64,000 bases of DNA from JALYRV01 sp036675475 (GCA_036675475.1 JAKFEY010000021.1:21527-85526), one strand, 5' to 3'; positions 1 through 12,747 are shown, counted from the stretch's first letter. Numbers and translations are program-made. Notes: generated by a model not told the origin, from the sequence alone.

Positions 1-237
1 GCGATCCGGCAAATCGAGATACAGCTCCACGTCGGTCACGAGCTGCATCTCGCCCTGGTTGCGGGCCGTCTTGGCCTCGAGGCTGAACGTCCGCAGAGCA
101 TCGAGCCTGCCGCCGCCGATGGCCTGACGCATCGCGTTGAGAACTTCGGTGGCCTTGTCCTGCGCGAGCACCCGCTCGGCGGTGGACGCGGCAATCGCCA
201 TGAGGGCGACGATGAAGAGAGCACACACTTTCCGCAT
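1..237 (-). CDS. Secreted protein of unknown function, N-terminal part
   Basis: Only the first 79 codons are in the window; the gene runs off the left edge. It begins MRKVCALFIVALMAIAAS, a clear Sec signal peptide (basic start, long hydrophobic core, likely cleavage near residue 26 after VLAQ), followed by a helical stretch (KATEVLNAMRQAIGGG). The ATG was chosen because GGAGG sits five bases upstream. It is divergent from the two-component operon at 414, so it may be a target of that regulator; this is inference from position only. No family can be named from this fragment. Confidence 0.75.
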   Translation of the reverse strand, partial: MRKVCALFIVALMAIAASTAERVLAQDKATEVLNAMRQAIGGGRLDALRTFSLEAKTARNQGEMQLVTDVELYLDLPDR

Positions 238-338
238 GGAATCCTCCGGGGCAGCCGATCTGCCCGTAACACGAGCGTTAGACGGAACGATGGTGCGCTT
301 CGGTCTCCGGTTTCGGGTTAAGGGGGCGCAAAGAGTTT

Positions 339-352
339 GTAAAGAACGTAAA
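339..352 (+). promoter_or_regulatory. GTAAA direct repeat, possible response-regulator site
   Basis: Two GTAAA pentamers (339-343 and 348-352) repeat with a 9-base period in an AT-richer patch between the divergent secreted-protein and histidine-kinase genes. OmpR-class regulators such as CpxR bind paired GTAAA boxes, usually with a 10-base period, so the spacing is slightly short. An autoregulatory site for the regulator at 2268 is inferred, not shown. Confidence 0.35.
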
Positions 353-379
353 AGCCTCTTTTTCAACGACTTAGCGCCA

Positions 380-407
380 TTGATCGGCGGCGCCGCGATG
401 CTAGACT
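380..407 (+). promoter_or_regulatory. Promoter of the two-component operon, probably leaderless
   Basis: TTGATC at 380-385 and TAGACT at 402-407, separated by 16 bases, resemble -35 and -10 boxes. The -10 ends six bases before the GTG at 414, so transcription would begin at or next to the start codon. No Shine-Dalgarno precedes that GTG. Confidence 0.55.
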
Positions 408-413
408 GCGCGT

Positions 414-2264
<1,851 letters not shown>

Positions 2265-2267
2265 CGC

Positions 2268-2954
2268 GTGAAAAAAGTCTTCCTCGTCGAGGACGAGCCG
2301 GGCCTGGTGCTCACGCTCACCGATCGGCTGCAGAGCGAGGGCTACCGCGTCGATCACACCGCCGACGGCACCAGCGCCGTGGAGCGCGCGGCCTCGGAGG
2401 CGTTCGACGTCATCCTGCTCGACGTCATGCTTCCGGGCGCCAACGGCTTCGACATCGTGCGCGATCTGCGCAACCGCGGCGTGATGACGCCGGTCATCAT
2501 GCTCACCGCGCGCGGCCAGGTGGCCGATAAAGTCGTGGGCCTGAAGCTGGGCGCCGACGACTATCTGGCCAAGCCGTTCGACATGATGGAGCTGATGGCG
2601 CGCATCGAGGCGCAGATCCGGCGCGCGGCGTCGGCGACGCAGGCCATCACCTCGCAGCAGTACGCGTTCGGCGCGATGGCCGTGGACTTCCGCAAGGCGG
2701 AGGTCCGGCGCGACGGCGTGGAGATCGAGTTTTCGGCGCGCGAGTTCCAGCTGCTCAAGTACTTCATCGAGCATCGCGGCGCCACGCTGTCGCGCGACGA
2801 GCTGCTCAACGAGGTATGGGGATACAACGCCATGCCGTCGACGCGCACCGTGGACGTGCACGTGGCGTGGCTCCGGCAGAAGATCGAGCCGAATCCGCGG
2901 CATCCACAATTCGTTTTGACCGTGCACGGCCTGGGGTATAAGTTCGTGGGCTGA
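2268..2954 (+). CDS. OmpR-family response regulator
   Basis: 228-residue DNA-binding response regulator. The receiver domain (about 1-120) has the acidic pair E8/D9, phospho-acceptor D52 in LLDVMLPG, and the conserved lysine in AKPF. The C-terminal winged helix (about 130-228) carries the typical recognition region TRTVDVHVAWLRQKI and ends GLGYKFVG. The GTG start follows the kinase stop by three bases. The TGA overlaps the ATG of the next gene (TGATG), so the downstream membrane protein belongs to the same transcript. It probably acts on this operon and perhaps on the divergent secreted-protein gene. Confidence 0.95.
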   Translation: MKKVFLVEDEPGLVLTLTDRLQSEGYRVDHTADGTSAVERAASEAFDVILLDVMLPGANGFDIVRDLRNRGVMTPVIMLTARGQVADKVVGLKLGADDYLAKPFDMMELMARIEAQIRRAASATQAITSQQYAFGAMAVDFRKAEVRRDGVEIEFSAREFQLLKYFIEHRGATLSRDELLNEVWGYNAMPSTRTVDVHVAWLRQKIEPNPRHPQFVLTVHGLGYKFVG

Positions 2955-4609
2955 TGTTCTCCGAGACGTACACCGCGAACCTGCGCGGATCGCTCACCTC
3001 GCTCGCGCTGGCCGCGGGCGTCATTCTGCTTCTCACCCTGGTCTTCGCGTGGCGCCTGCGCCGGTCGCGCCGCGGCCTTCCCCTCAGCTCGGCGCTTGCG
3101 CTGGCCTTCATCGCGCTCTCGGCCGCCGCCATCGCCTACTGGTGGCTGTTCTACGACACGTTCTATCGCATGCGCGTGAGCGAGACCGAAGTGGTGCTCG
3201 GCCTGCAGCTGCCCGAGCGCGAAGTGCGCATCCCGCGCGCGCAGGTCAGGGAGCTTGCGCTCGAGCCCGCGCCGCGCGGCGCCGCCCGCCTCGTCATCGA
3301 CACCACCGGCGGCCGGTACTACTCGCCGGCAGGGCCGCGCGCGGCCCGCATCGCAGTCATCGAACGCGTGGAGGACCTTCTGACACCCGACATGTCGCAG
3401 ATTGCGGAACGCTACGTCCGGCTGGTGTTGCAGGTGGGACAGCACGACCCGAACTTCGTTGACGCGTATTACGGCCCGGAAGCGCTGCAGCCGCCGCAGG
3501 ATCGCAAGACGCCGATCGGTGAGCTGCTGACCACCGCCGCCGCCCTGCAGCAGGATGCGGCGTCGTTCACGCTGCCGGCCGACGCCGACGACCTGACGAA
3601 ACTGCGCAAGCAGTATCTGGCGCAGCAGCTGACGGCCGTGCACGCGCGGCTGCGCATGCTGAACGGCGAGCAGTTCCCCTTCGACGTCGAGTCGAAGCTG
3701 CTGTACGACGCAGAGGCGCCGGTCAATTCCGAGGCGTCATTCCAGGCCACGCTCGACGAGCTCGCCACGAAACTGCCGGGCGACGGTCCGCTCATCGCCC
3801 GCTATGAAGCGTTCCGCGCGCGGTTCGTGATTCCGGCGGATCGGCTCGACCGCGTGTTCACGCGCGCGATCGCCGAATGCCGCGCGCGAACGCTGGCGCA
3901 CCTGACGCTGCCCGAGGGCGAGAGCTTCACCGTCGAATACGTGAAGGACAAGTCGTGGAGCGCCTACAACTGGTACAAGGGCGGCTATCGGTCCGTGATT
4001 CAGGTCAACACGGACCTTCCCATCACCATCGACCGCGCCATCGACCTCGCGTGTCATGAGGGCTACCCCGGGCATCACGTGTACAACGCGCTGCTCGAGA
4101 AACACCTCGTGCGCGATCGCCGGTGGATTGAGTTCTCCGTCTATCCGCTGTTCTCGCCGCAGTCGCTGATCGCCGAGGGCACCGCCAACTTCGGCATCCC
4201 TGTGGCGTTTCCGGGCTCCTCGCGCGTGGCGTACGAAAAGACGGCGCTCTTTCCCGAGGCCGGCCTCGACCCGGCGCAGGCCGAGGCGTACTACGCCGTG
4301 CAGGCCCTGATCGATCGTCTGAGCTACGCCGGCAACGAAGCCGCGCGCCGCTACCTGAACGGCGAGATCACGCGCGAGCAGGCCGTCGACTGGCTCATGC
4401 GGTTTGCGATGATGCCGAAGGATCGCGCCGAACAGCGCACGCGCTTCTTCGACCAGTACCGCAGCTACGTGATCAACTACAACTACGGCAAGGATCTCGT
4501 GCGCGCATGGGTCGAGCGCAATGGCGGCACCGAGGACAAACCCGAAGAACGGTGGCGCGTCTTCGGACAACTGCTTTCGTCGCCCAGACTGCCGTCGGGG
4601 CTCCGGTGA
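2954..4609 (+). CDS. Membrane PH-like / DUF885-like metallopeptidase fusion
   Basis: 551 residues in two parts. Residues 1-150 hold two transmembrane helices (about 15-33 and 48-70), then a short beta-rich segment resembling a bacterial PH domain (SETEVVLGLQLPEREVRIPR). From about residue 155 (MSQIAERYVRLVLQVGQHDP) the protein looks like a complete, otherwise soluble DUF885-like enzyme with HEGYPGHH (H368, E369, H374, H375) and a downstream acidic residue in LIAEGTANFG (E408), consistent with a zinc site. The internal Met before SQIAERY looks like an ancestral start, so I read this as a fusion. It is cotranscribed with the kinase and regulator. Substrate unknown. Confidence 0.7.
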   Translation: MFSETYTANLRGSLTSLALAAGVILLLTLVFAWRLRRSRRGLPLSSALALAFIALSAAAIAYWWLFYDTFYRMRVSETEVVLGLQLPEREVRIPRAQVRELALEPAPRGAARLVIDTTGGRYYSPAGPRAARIAVIERVEDLLTPDMSQIAERYVRLVLQVGQHDPNFVDAYYGPEALQPPQDRKTPIGELLTTAAALQQDAASFTLPADADDLTKLRKQYLAQQLTAVHARLRMLNGEQFPFDVESKLLYDAEAPVNSEASFQATLDELATKLPGDGPLIARYEAFRARFVIPADRLDRVFTRAIAECRARTLAHLTLPEGESFTVEYVKDKSWSAYNWYKGGYRSVIQVNTDLPITIDRAIDLACHEGYPGHHVYNALLEKHLVRDRRWIEFSVYPLFSPQSLIAEGTANFGIPVAFPGSSRVAYEKTALFPEAGLDPAQAEAYYAVQALIDRLSYAGNEAARRYLNGEITREQAVDWLMRFAMMPKDRAEQRTRFFDQYRSYVINYNYGKDLVRAWVERNGGTEDKPEERWRVFGQLLSSPRLPSGLR

Positions 4610-4642
4610 AATTCAGAGTTGGTGAGTTGAGAGTTAAGAATT
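4607..4642 (+). repeat. Dispersed repeat A, full-length copy at a stop codon
   Basis: A 36-base AT-rich element starting with TGAAATTCAG and ending GAGAGTTAAGAATT. Its first three bases are the stop codon of the preceding gene. A second full copy lies in the opposite orientation at 62164-62200, with partial copies at 45142, 59668 and 63025. Confidence 0.75.
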
Positions 4643-4649
4643 GCTGCTG

Positions 4650-5621
4650 ATGCGGGCGATCGAGATCAGCGAACCGGGCGGGCCCGAGGTCCTTCGGCTC
4701 GTCGAGCGTCCGGATCCCGTGCCGGCTGCGGGCGAGGTGCTGATCGACGTCCAGGCCGCGGGCGTCAATCGCCCTGATGCCATGCAGCGCTCCGGCAACT
4801 ACCCGCCGCCGAGGGGCGCGTCCGATATTCCCGGCCTCGAAGTGGCCGGCCGCGTGGCGGCTGTCGGCGCCGGCGTCACGCGCTGGCGCGAAGGCGACAT
4901 GGTGACCGCGCTTCTGTCAGGCGGCGGCTACGCATCGCGGGCCGTCGCGCCGGAGCCGCAATGCCTGCCGGTGCCTGACGGCCTCACAGCCATCGAGGCC
5001 GCAGCACTCCCGGAAACATTTTTCACCGTCTGGACTAACGTCTTCGATCGCGGGCGCCTGAAGCCGGGCGAAACGCTGCTGGTGCACGGCGGCGCCAGCG
5101 GCATCGGCACCACCGCCATCCAGCTCGCGCGGGCGTTTGGAAGCCCGGTGTTTGCCACCGCCGGCTCAGAGGAGCGATGCGCGGCGGTGGAAGCGCTCGG
5201 CGCGACGCCCATCAACTACCGCACCGAGGACTTCGCCGCGCGCCTCGAGAAGACAACTGCCGGCCGCGGCGTCGACGTCATCCTCGACATCGTCGGCGGC
5301 CCTTATCTGGCGAAGAACATCGCGTCGCTGGCGCGCGACGGGCGGCTGGTGATGATCGGCTTCATGGGCGGCACCGACGCGTCGTTCAACGCGCGGCAGA
5401 TCATCCTGCGGCGCCTGACGATCACGGGCTCGACGCTGCGCATCCGCACGATTCAGGAAAAGGGCGCGATCGCGCGGCAACTGGAAGAACACGTGTGGCC
5501 GCTACTTGCGCGCGGCGAGGTGAAGCCGATTATCCACGCGACGTTTCCCCTGGAGCGCGCTAGTGACGCACACCGAGCCCTGGATCAGGGCCACGTCGGG
5601 AAGATCGTGCTGACGGTCTGA
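4650..5621 (+). CDS. NAD(P)H:quinone oxidoreductase, zinc-independent MDR family
   Basis: 323 residues, the usual size for quinone-oxidoreductase/PIG3-type medium-chain reductases. The N-terminal GroES-like domain (about 1-125) contains GVNRPDAMQRSGNYPPP, typical of the family, and lacks zinc-ligand cysteines. The Rossmann domain has VHGGASGIGTTAIQLA (NADPH-binding loop). It ends GKIVLTV. The ATG was preferred to an in-frame TTG nine bases earlier, which lies in the repeat element. It probably reduces quinones or enals with NADPH. The 3' end overlaps the opposite-strand membrane protein gene by 62 bases. Confidence 0.9.
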   Translation: MRAIEISEPGGPEVLRLVERPDPVPAAGEVLIDVQAAGVNRPDAMQRSGNYPPPRGASDIPGLEVAGRVAAVGAGVTRWREGDMVTALLSGGGYASRAVAPEPQCLPVPDGLTAIEAAALPETFFTVWTNVFDRGRLKPGETLLVHGGASGIGTTAIQLARAFGSPVFATAGSEERCAAVEALGATPINYRTEDFAARLEKTTAGRGVDVILDIVGGPYLAKNIASLARDGRLVMIGFMGGTDASFNARQIILRRLTITGSTLRIRTIQEKGAIARQLEEHVWPLLARGEVKPIIHATFPLERASDAHRALDQGHVGKIVLTV

Positions 5622-5964
5622 GCAGCCACGCCAGCCACGCGCTGTGGTGCACGACGATGAGCAGCGTGAACAGCGCGAGCACATCGGGCGCAAGACTGGT
5701 TGGCAGCACGCGCGTGGCGTACTGAATCACCGCAAAGACAGCCGATGACGCCAGCACGCCGATGGCCAGGGACCACGCGTACGGGCGCGCTTCGCGCAGG
5801 CCGATGGCCGCGGCCACCGAGGCGAGCGCCAGCGCGATGCGGACCGCGAGAGCAATGATGGTTTCAGGGTCGCGCGTGTAGAGGCTGGCGCCGGCCCGCA
5901 ACAGCAGGCCGGCGGCCAGGAAGGGCTCGAAGAGAAAGAGGATGACGGCCAGAAGCCGGTGCAC
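5560..5964 (-). CDS. Small membrane protein of unknown function
   Basis: 134 residues with four predicted transmembrane helices (about 4-22, 36-57, 64-84, 92-115) and a basic, low-complexity tail. The start is GTG, 18 bases after the stop of the SGNH lipoprotein gene on the same strand, so the two are probably cotranscribed. The tail (about 20 residues) lies over the 3' end of the oxidoreductase gene, so its sequence may be constrained by that gene. No family recognised. Confidence 0.6.
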   Translation of the reverse strand: MHRLLAVILFLFEPFLAAGLLLRAGASLYTRDPETIIALAVRIALALASVAAAIGLREARPYAWSLAIGVLASSAVFAVIQYATRVLPTSLAPDVLALFTLLIVVHHSAWLAWLLRPSARSSRRGPDPGLGVRH

Positions 5965-5982
5965 GATTGCTGCGAGCGTACC

Positions 5983-6894
5983 CTAGAGCGACGGCACAAT
6001 CGACATCCGGCCGCAGCTCGCGCGCGGCGCCGGATAGCTGCTCGATCGGATCGCCGCGAGCATCATCTCGGCCATGATGGCGTAGCCGTTGTCGTTCGGA
6101 TGGAAACCGTCGGACGAGTACGACGAGGGCGCATAGAAGCGGTCTTCACAGAGAAGATCCACGACGGCGACGTTGGCTCGCGAGGCCAGCGGGTTGATAC
6201 CCACGCGCGAGAAGTCGACCGAGATCTGCTGCAGCACGCGCCGCTGATCTTCCGTGTAGTTGTTCGTGAACGGCGCGCCCGCGAAATTCGGCAGGTTCGC
6301 GATGACGATGCGCGCCGAGGGCGCGCGCTCGCGAATGCCGTCGACGAGCGTCCCCATCTCGGCGGCAAACTGGCGCACCTGATCTTCCACGTACGCGCGC
6401 GGATTGCCGTTGGCCGATCCGCTCACCGACCGCGCCACGACGTTCGTGTCGTTGCCGCCAGCGAAGATCGTGATCACCGTCGAGTCGCGCGGGACGAACG
6501 GAACCTGGCTCACAAGGAAGTTGAAGTCGACGCGGGGCCCGTACGCCTGGGAGATCGACTGAATGCGCGGGCTCAGCACCGCACCGGGCATCCCAAGATT
6601 GCGGAAATCCACCGTCTTGCCAGGCTCGGTCAGCGTGCGCTTGATGATCTGCACGTAGCCCGTGCCGTTCGGGCAGTCGATGAACGGCAGGCACGACACG
6701 CTGGCGCCAATCGCAATGGCGTCGCTGGCGCCCACGGCGGTATAGCTGACCTGGGCGCCTCCGCTGCCGCCGCCCGTCTCATCAGGCGAGGTGGGCGACG
6801 CGGAGCACGCCGCGCCGGCAGCTGCGGACACGAACAGAACGAGGGCTGCGCAGACGCGGAGCGCACGCCCGCTGAAGGCGGTATTTAACTTCAT
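5983..6894 (-). CDS. SGNH/GDSL-type esterase, probable lipoprotein
   Basis: 303 residues from the ATG at 6894 (MKLNTAFSGRALRV), chosen over an in-frame start 16 codons earlier because a signal sequence begins here. The signal ends SAAAGAACSAS, a near-lipobox, followed by a Ser/Gly linker. SGNH blocks are visible: VGASDAIAIG (block I serine), GGND (block III), and DGFHPNDNGY (block V Asp and His). It is probably an exported esterase or lipase of unknown substrate. It heads a two-gene operon with the membrane protein at 5560. Confidence 0.82.
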   Translation of the reverse strand: MKLNTAFSGRALRVCAALVLFVSAAAGAACSASPTSPDETGGGSGGAQVSYTAVGASDAIAIGASVSCLPFIDCPNGTGYVQIIKRTLTEPGKTVDFRNLGMPGAVLSPRIQSISQAYGPRVDFNFLVSQVPFVPRDSTVITIFAGGNDTNVVARSVSGSANGNPRAYVEDQVRQFAAEMGTLVDGIRERAPSARIVIANLPNFAGAPFTNNYTEDQRRVLQQISVDFSRVGINPLASRANVAVVDLLCEDRFYAPSSYSSDGFHPNDNGYAIMAEMMLAAIRSSSYPAPRASCGRMSIVPSL

Positions 6895-6962
6895 GACTTT
6901 ATAGATTGTCGGGGGGAGCAGGCCGAGAGATAAGTGTAACATAGCGCCGTAACCCCTTCTAA

Positions 6963-9062
6963 ATGTTCGGCTTTCTCATACGCGAGCCTTGGTTCCGCGT
7001 CGTCCAGTTCGTCTGGATCCTTGTCGCGGCCTTCTACCTCATCCCGGGCCCCTGGGCCGCGTGGCGCGCGTATTTTGGCGACGCCCTGCTCTCGCTGGTC
7101 TTCCTGCCCTTCACGATCGCCGCGCTCGCCGCCGGCGTGAACCGGCTGTCGACTCGAAACGAGCGGCGATTCTGGCAGGCCCTGACCGCGGCGTTCGCCG
7201 TGTGGTTCGCGTACGGCGCGATCGCGTACTTCATTCCCGACGAGGGATGGACGCTCGCGTGGAGCGTCGCCGGCGATTGCGCGTTTCTCGGGTTCTACCT
7301 GCTCATCCTGCTCGGCATCGAGCTCAGACCGCATCTGCAGACGATGGATCCGGTGGAAGACCGGCAGCGCCGTCTGCGATCGACGGCGATCACCGTCCTG
7401 CTGTTCGGATGGCTCTGCTATCTCGTCGTCATTCCCGCGGCGGTGGGCGCCGCGCGCTATGAGTCAGAGCTGCCGTCGTTCATCCTCTATCTCACGCTCG
7501 ATGCGCTGATCGTCGGACGCCTGCTGTGGGTGCGGCGCGAGAGCTGGTCGGTGCGCTGGGCCACGCTCTACGGCCTGCTCGCGCTCGCGATGACCTGGAT
7601 GTTCACGAGCGACCTGCTCGAAACGCTGTACGTCGCAGGCATCTTTCCGGTGGGATCCGGCACGCCGCTCGATCTCTGGTGGACCGTGCCGTTCGTCCTG
7701 CTGGTAGCGGTTGCGCGCGCCAGGCACGCGCCGTTCGAAGCGGGGCAGGACGTGCTCAATCAGGACTGGACACCGGGCGGCCGGCTGGGCAACGACCAGC
7801 TGCTGATGGGCGGCGCCATCCTGCTGCCGATCCTGCATCACGGAATGTATGCCCTCGGCCTGCTGCCGCCGGAAACCGAAGGCTACCGCCAGGTGCTCGT
7901 CCAAATCACGCTCGTCTCGCTGGCAGGCCTGGCGATCGTCTCGTTCCGGCTGCTCGAGCTTGAGCGGCGCCGCGTGGAAGGGCGCGAGCGGGTGCTGCGC
8001 CGCGAGCTCGACCAGGCGCGGCGGATGGACGCGGTGGCGCGCGTGGCCGGCGCCGTCGCGCACGACTTCAACAACCTGCTGCACGTGATTCGCGCGCGCG
8101 TCGACCTTGCGTCCGACAACCTGCCGCATGGCCATCAGGCGCACGAAGACCTGCGCGAGATTCGTTCGGCCGCCATGCGCGCGTCGGCGATGGCCACCGA
8201 CCTGCTGACGTTCGGCCGCCGCCACCCGGTATCGGCCGAGACGGTGTCGCTGCACACGTTTATCGACGCGCTGCGGCGCCAGCTCAAACTGATGGCGGGA
8301 GAGCGCGCCACACTCACCATCCACCTGCGCGCGTCGCTCGACGCCGTCTCGATTGACGCCATCAAGTTCGAGCGCGTGCTGCTCAACCTCGTCGCCAACG
8401 CGCGCAACGCCATGGCCGCCGGCGGGCGCATCGAGATCGAAACCTGGAATCCCCCGGGGGCTCCCGGCGCCGCGCCGCGCATCGCGCTCGCCGTGCGCGA
8501 CACCGGCCAGGGCATGTCGGCCGACGTGCTCGAGAAGGCGTTCGAGCCGTTCTTCACCACACGGCGCGACGAGGGGGGCTCGGGCATGGGCCTCTCGAGC
8601 GCGCACGGCATCGTGCAGGCGATGGGCGGCTCCATCCGCGCCGACAGCGAAGTCGGTGTGGGCACGTCCCTCGTCATCGAACTCCCGGTGACCAGCACCA
8701 CGCCTGAAGCGCCGGCCGAGCGCGCGCGGGGGTCTCTGCTGATCGTCGAAACGGATCCGCACATGCGGCAGATGCTGCGCGGCTATTTCGCGGATGTGTG
8801 GAAGCCGGTGCTGACGACCGGCAACGCGATGGAGGCCCTGCAGATTGCCGGCACCAGCGGACAGACCATCAGCCTGCTGATTACCGACACGACCCCGTCG
8901 GGACTGACCTACGACGTGCTCATCGCGCGCCTGCGCGCGCTGCACCCCGCGATGCAGGTGGTGCTGATGGCGCCAGAGGACTACACGGGCACGCCCGACA
9001 ACTGCCTGGTGATGCGCGAGCCGCTGTCGCTCGACACGCTCGCCGCGGAAGTGCGCGCGCTG

Positions 9063-9074
<12 letters not shown>
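6963..9074 (+). CDS. Multi-pass membrane hybrid histidine kinase with degenerate receiver
   Basis: 703 residues. The N-terminal 330 residues form roughly eight to ten membrane helices without an obvious periplasmic sensor. A HisKA domain with AGAVAHDFNNLLH (H367) is of the NtrB-like type; the ATPase domain has NLVANARNAM, DTGQGM and GSGMGLSSAHGIV. The C-terminal receiver (about 585-703) keeps an acidic pair (VETD) and D642 in LLITDTTPSG, but the conserved Lys is replaced by Arg in MREPLS. The last 12 bases overlap the convergent parE gene. A partner regulator is not nearby. A possible -10 (TAACAT, 6937-6942) lies 20 bases upstream. Confidence 0.85.
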
Positions 9075-10991
<1,917 letters not shown>

Positions 10992-11002
10992 GCCTGATGA
11001 TA
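10992..11002 (-). promoter_or_regulatory. -10 element of parE, probably leaderless
   Basis: On the minus strand TATCAT lies five bases before the parE GTG, within a 20-base intergenic gap and without a Shine-Dalgarno. No convincing -35 was found. Confidence 0.4.
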
Positions 11003-11011
11003 GTACGACGA

Positions 11012-11515
11012 CTAGAGCTTCGCGAGGATTGCGATTTGCCCGGAATGATAGGCGTGGTGCTGCGCGAGGCCGTGCAGCAGCACATAGCGTGTGACGCCTG
11101 CGCCGGTTTCACGGTTGCGGGGATCGCGGGTGGGTTCGAACAACTGCTCGTCGGTCAGCGCGCGGAGGTCGGCGATGAGCGCGTCGTGCGCCGCCTTGAG
11201 CGCGTCGACCTCCGCGCGGAAGGCGGCTTCGCCGCTGCCGGTCTCGGGCGGCCAGTCGCCTTCGGGCGGTTCGCCCGCGGGAGCGCCGTTCATGCGGTGG
11301 CGCACTTCATTCGTCCAGGCCGTCATGTGACGCACGATCTCGCGGATCGAGTGCGAGGCCTTCGCCGGCTTCGCGTTGGCGGTGGCGAACGACGCGCGCG
11401 CAATGACATCCATCACGGGATCGCCATGCCACGCGTCGCCGTCAATGGCGCGCTCCAGCTGGTCGATTAACCGCGACACCTCCGTGTCGCGTGGGAGCGA
11501 CACTTTTTCGTTCAT
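11012..11515 (-). CDS. DinB-like four-helix-bundle protein
   Basis: 167 residues resembling the DinB/YfiT putative metalloenzyme superfamily: an N-terminal helix, the histidine-containing segment KASHSIREIVRHMTAW (H55, H63), and the C-terminal signature LLHGLAQHHAYHSGQIAIL with paired His. Family members bind a divalent metal through three histidines, and some are thiol-dependent transferases. The ATG overlaps the sucB stop (TGATG), so it is translated with the 2-oxoglutarate dehydrogenase genes. That link looks positional rather than enzymatic. Confidence 0.8.
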   Translation of the reverse strand: MNEKVSLPRDTEVSRLIDQLERAIDGDAWHGDPVMDVIARASFATANAKPAKASHSIREIVRHMTAWTNEVRHRMNGAPAGEPPEGDWPPETGSGEAAFRAEVDALKAAHDALIADLRALTDEQLFEPTRDPRNRETGAGVTRYVLLHGLAQHHAYHSGQIAILAKL

Positions 11516-12747
11516 CAGCCCTCAATCAGCATCTGGGCCGGATCCTCGATCAGCTCCTTGATGCGCACGAGGAAGCGCACGGCCTCGGATCCATCCACGA
11601 TGCGGTGATCGTACGTCAGGGCGGTGTACATCATGGGCCGCAGCTCGATCTTGCCGTCGACGGCGGCCGGACGGTCCTTGATCGCATGCAGGCCGAGAAT
11701 ACCGACCTGCGGCGGATTGAGAATCGGCGTGCTCATGAGCGAGCCGAAAACGCCGCCGTTGGTGATGGTGAACGTGCCGCCGCGCAGATCGTCGAGCGAC
11801 AGCGTGCCGTTCTTCGCCTTGCCGGCAAAGTCGCGCACGCCCTGCTCGATTTCGGCGAACGACAGCCTGTCCGCATCGCGCAGCACGGGCACGACCAGGC
11901 CTTCCTCGGCGCCCACCGCAATGCCGATGTCGAAATAGTGCTTGAGCACCATCTCGTCGCCCTGAATTTCGGCGTTGAGCCGCGGGAACTCGCGCAGCGC
12001 GGCGACCGACGCCTTCACGAAGAAGGACGACAGGCCGAGCGACACGCCGTAGCGGTCCTTGAACGCCTGCTTCCGTCGCTCGCGCAGCTGCATCACCGCC
12101 GTCATGTCGACTTCATTGAACGTCGTCAGCATCGCGGCGGTGGACTGCACTTCCACGAGCCGGCGCGCGATGGTGGCGCGGCGTTTCGACATGCGGATGC
12201 GTTGCTCGCTACGCTCGCCCGTCGTGGGGGCGTGGGTACGTGGCTTTGGGGTGGTCGCGGTGGGCGGTGGGGACGTGGCCTTCGTGGGTTCCGTTCGCGC
12301 CTTGATGTCGTCAGGCGTCACGCGCGGGCCTTCGGGCGTGACGGTGGAGAGATCGACGTTCTCCTGACGAGCAAGCCGCCGCGCCGCGGGAGTTGCGGCC
12401 ACCGAAGCGGCGCTGCTCGAGACGCTCGCAGCCGCCGCCCCTTTCCCCTTCGCCCCTTTCCCTTTCCCCTCTTCCCTTGCGTCCCCTTTTCCCTCTGCCC
12501 TTTGCCCTTTCCCCTCGCTGATGACCCCGAGCACGTCGCCAATCTTGACGTCAGCGCCGTCTTTGTGCGCGATCGCGGAGAGCACGCCCGACTGCGGCGC
12601 CGCGACTTCGACGTCCACCTTGTCGGTCTCGAGCTCGACGAGCGGCTCGCCCACCGACACGGCATCGCCTTCCTGCTTGAGCCACTTCGCAATGCGGGCG
12701 TCGACAACCGACTCGCCCATTTCGGGAACGACGATGTTAGCGGGCAT
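11515..12747 (-). CDS. sucB: 2-oxoglutarate dehydrogenase E2, dihydrolipoyl succinyltransferase
   Basis: 410 residues from MPANIVVPEMGESV. The lipoyl domain (1-77) has the lipoylated lysine K43 in ETDKVDV. A Gly/Lys-rich linker follows (79-103). The E3-binding domain has ATPAARRLARQENVDLS (about 118-150), then a Pro/Thr linker, then the acyltransferase core ending with the catalytic YDHRIVDG. It transfers the succinyl group to CoA in the TCA cycle. The ATG overlaps the sucA 3' end by 11 bases; an earlier in-frame start lies inside sucA and was rejected. The first linker is built from an unusual purine-rich repeat (see 12437-12515). No E3 gene is adjacent. Confidence 0.95.
   Translation of the reverse strand: MPANIVVPEMGESVVDARIAKWLKQEGDAVSVGEPLVELETDKVDVEVAAPQSGVLSAIAHKDGADVKIGDVLGVISEGKGQRAEGKGDAREEGKGKGAKGKGAAAASVSSSAASVAATPAARRLARQENVDLSTVTPEGPRVTPDDIKARTEPTKATSPPPTATTPKPRTHAPTTGERSEQRIRMSKRRATIARRLVEVQSTAAMLTTFNEVDMTAVMQLRERRKQAFKDRYGVSLGLSSFFVKASVAALREFPRLNAEIQGDEMVLKHYFDIGIAVGAEEGLVVPVLRDADRLSFAEIEQGVRDFAGKAKNGTLSLDDLRGGTFTITNGGVFGSLMSTPILNPPQVGILGLHAIKDRPAAVDGKIELRPMMYTALTYDHRIVDGSEAVRFLVRIKELIEDPAQMLIEG
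12437..12515 (-). repeat. Purine-rich GGGAAAGGG-type repeat within the sucB linker
   Basis: On the coding strand nearly 80 bases are almost pure purine, built from units like GGGAAAGGG and GGGCAAAGGG. They encode residues 79-103 of SucB (GKG, AEGKG, REEGKGKGAKGKG), directly after the lipoyl domain. Composition and codon use differ sharply from the flanks. It looks like an in-frame insertion or expansion of a simple repeat. Confidence 0.7.

Noticed and set aside
12437..12515. Assembly artefact in the purine-rich sucB tract
   Set aside because: The frame continues correctly on both sides into lipoyl and E3-binding domains, and the units are not exact copies.
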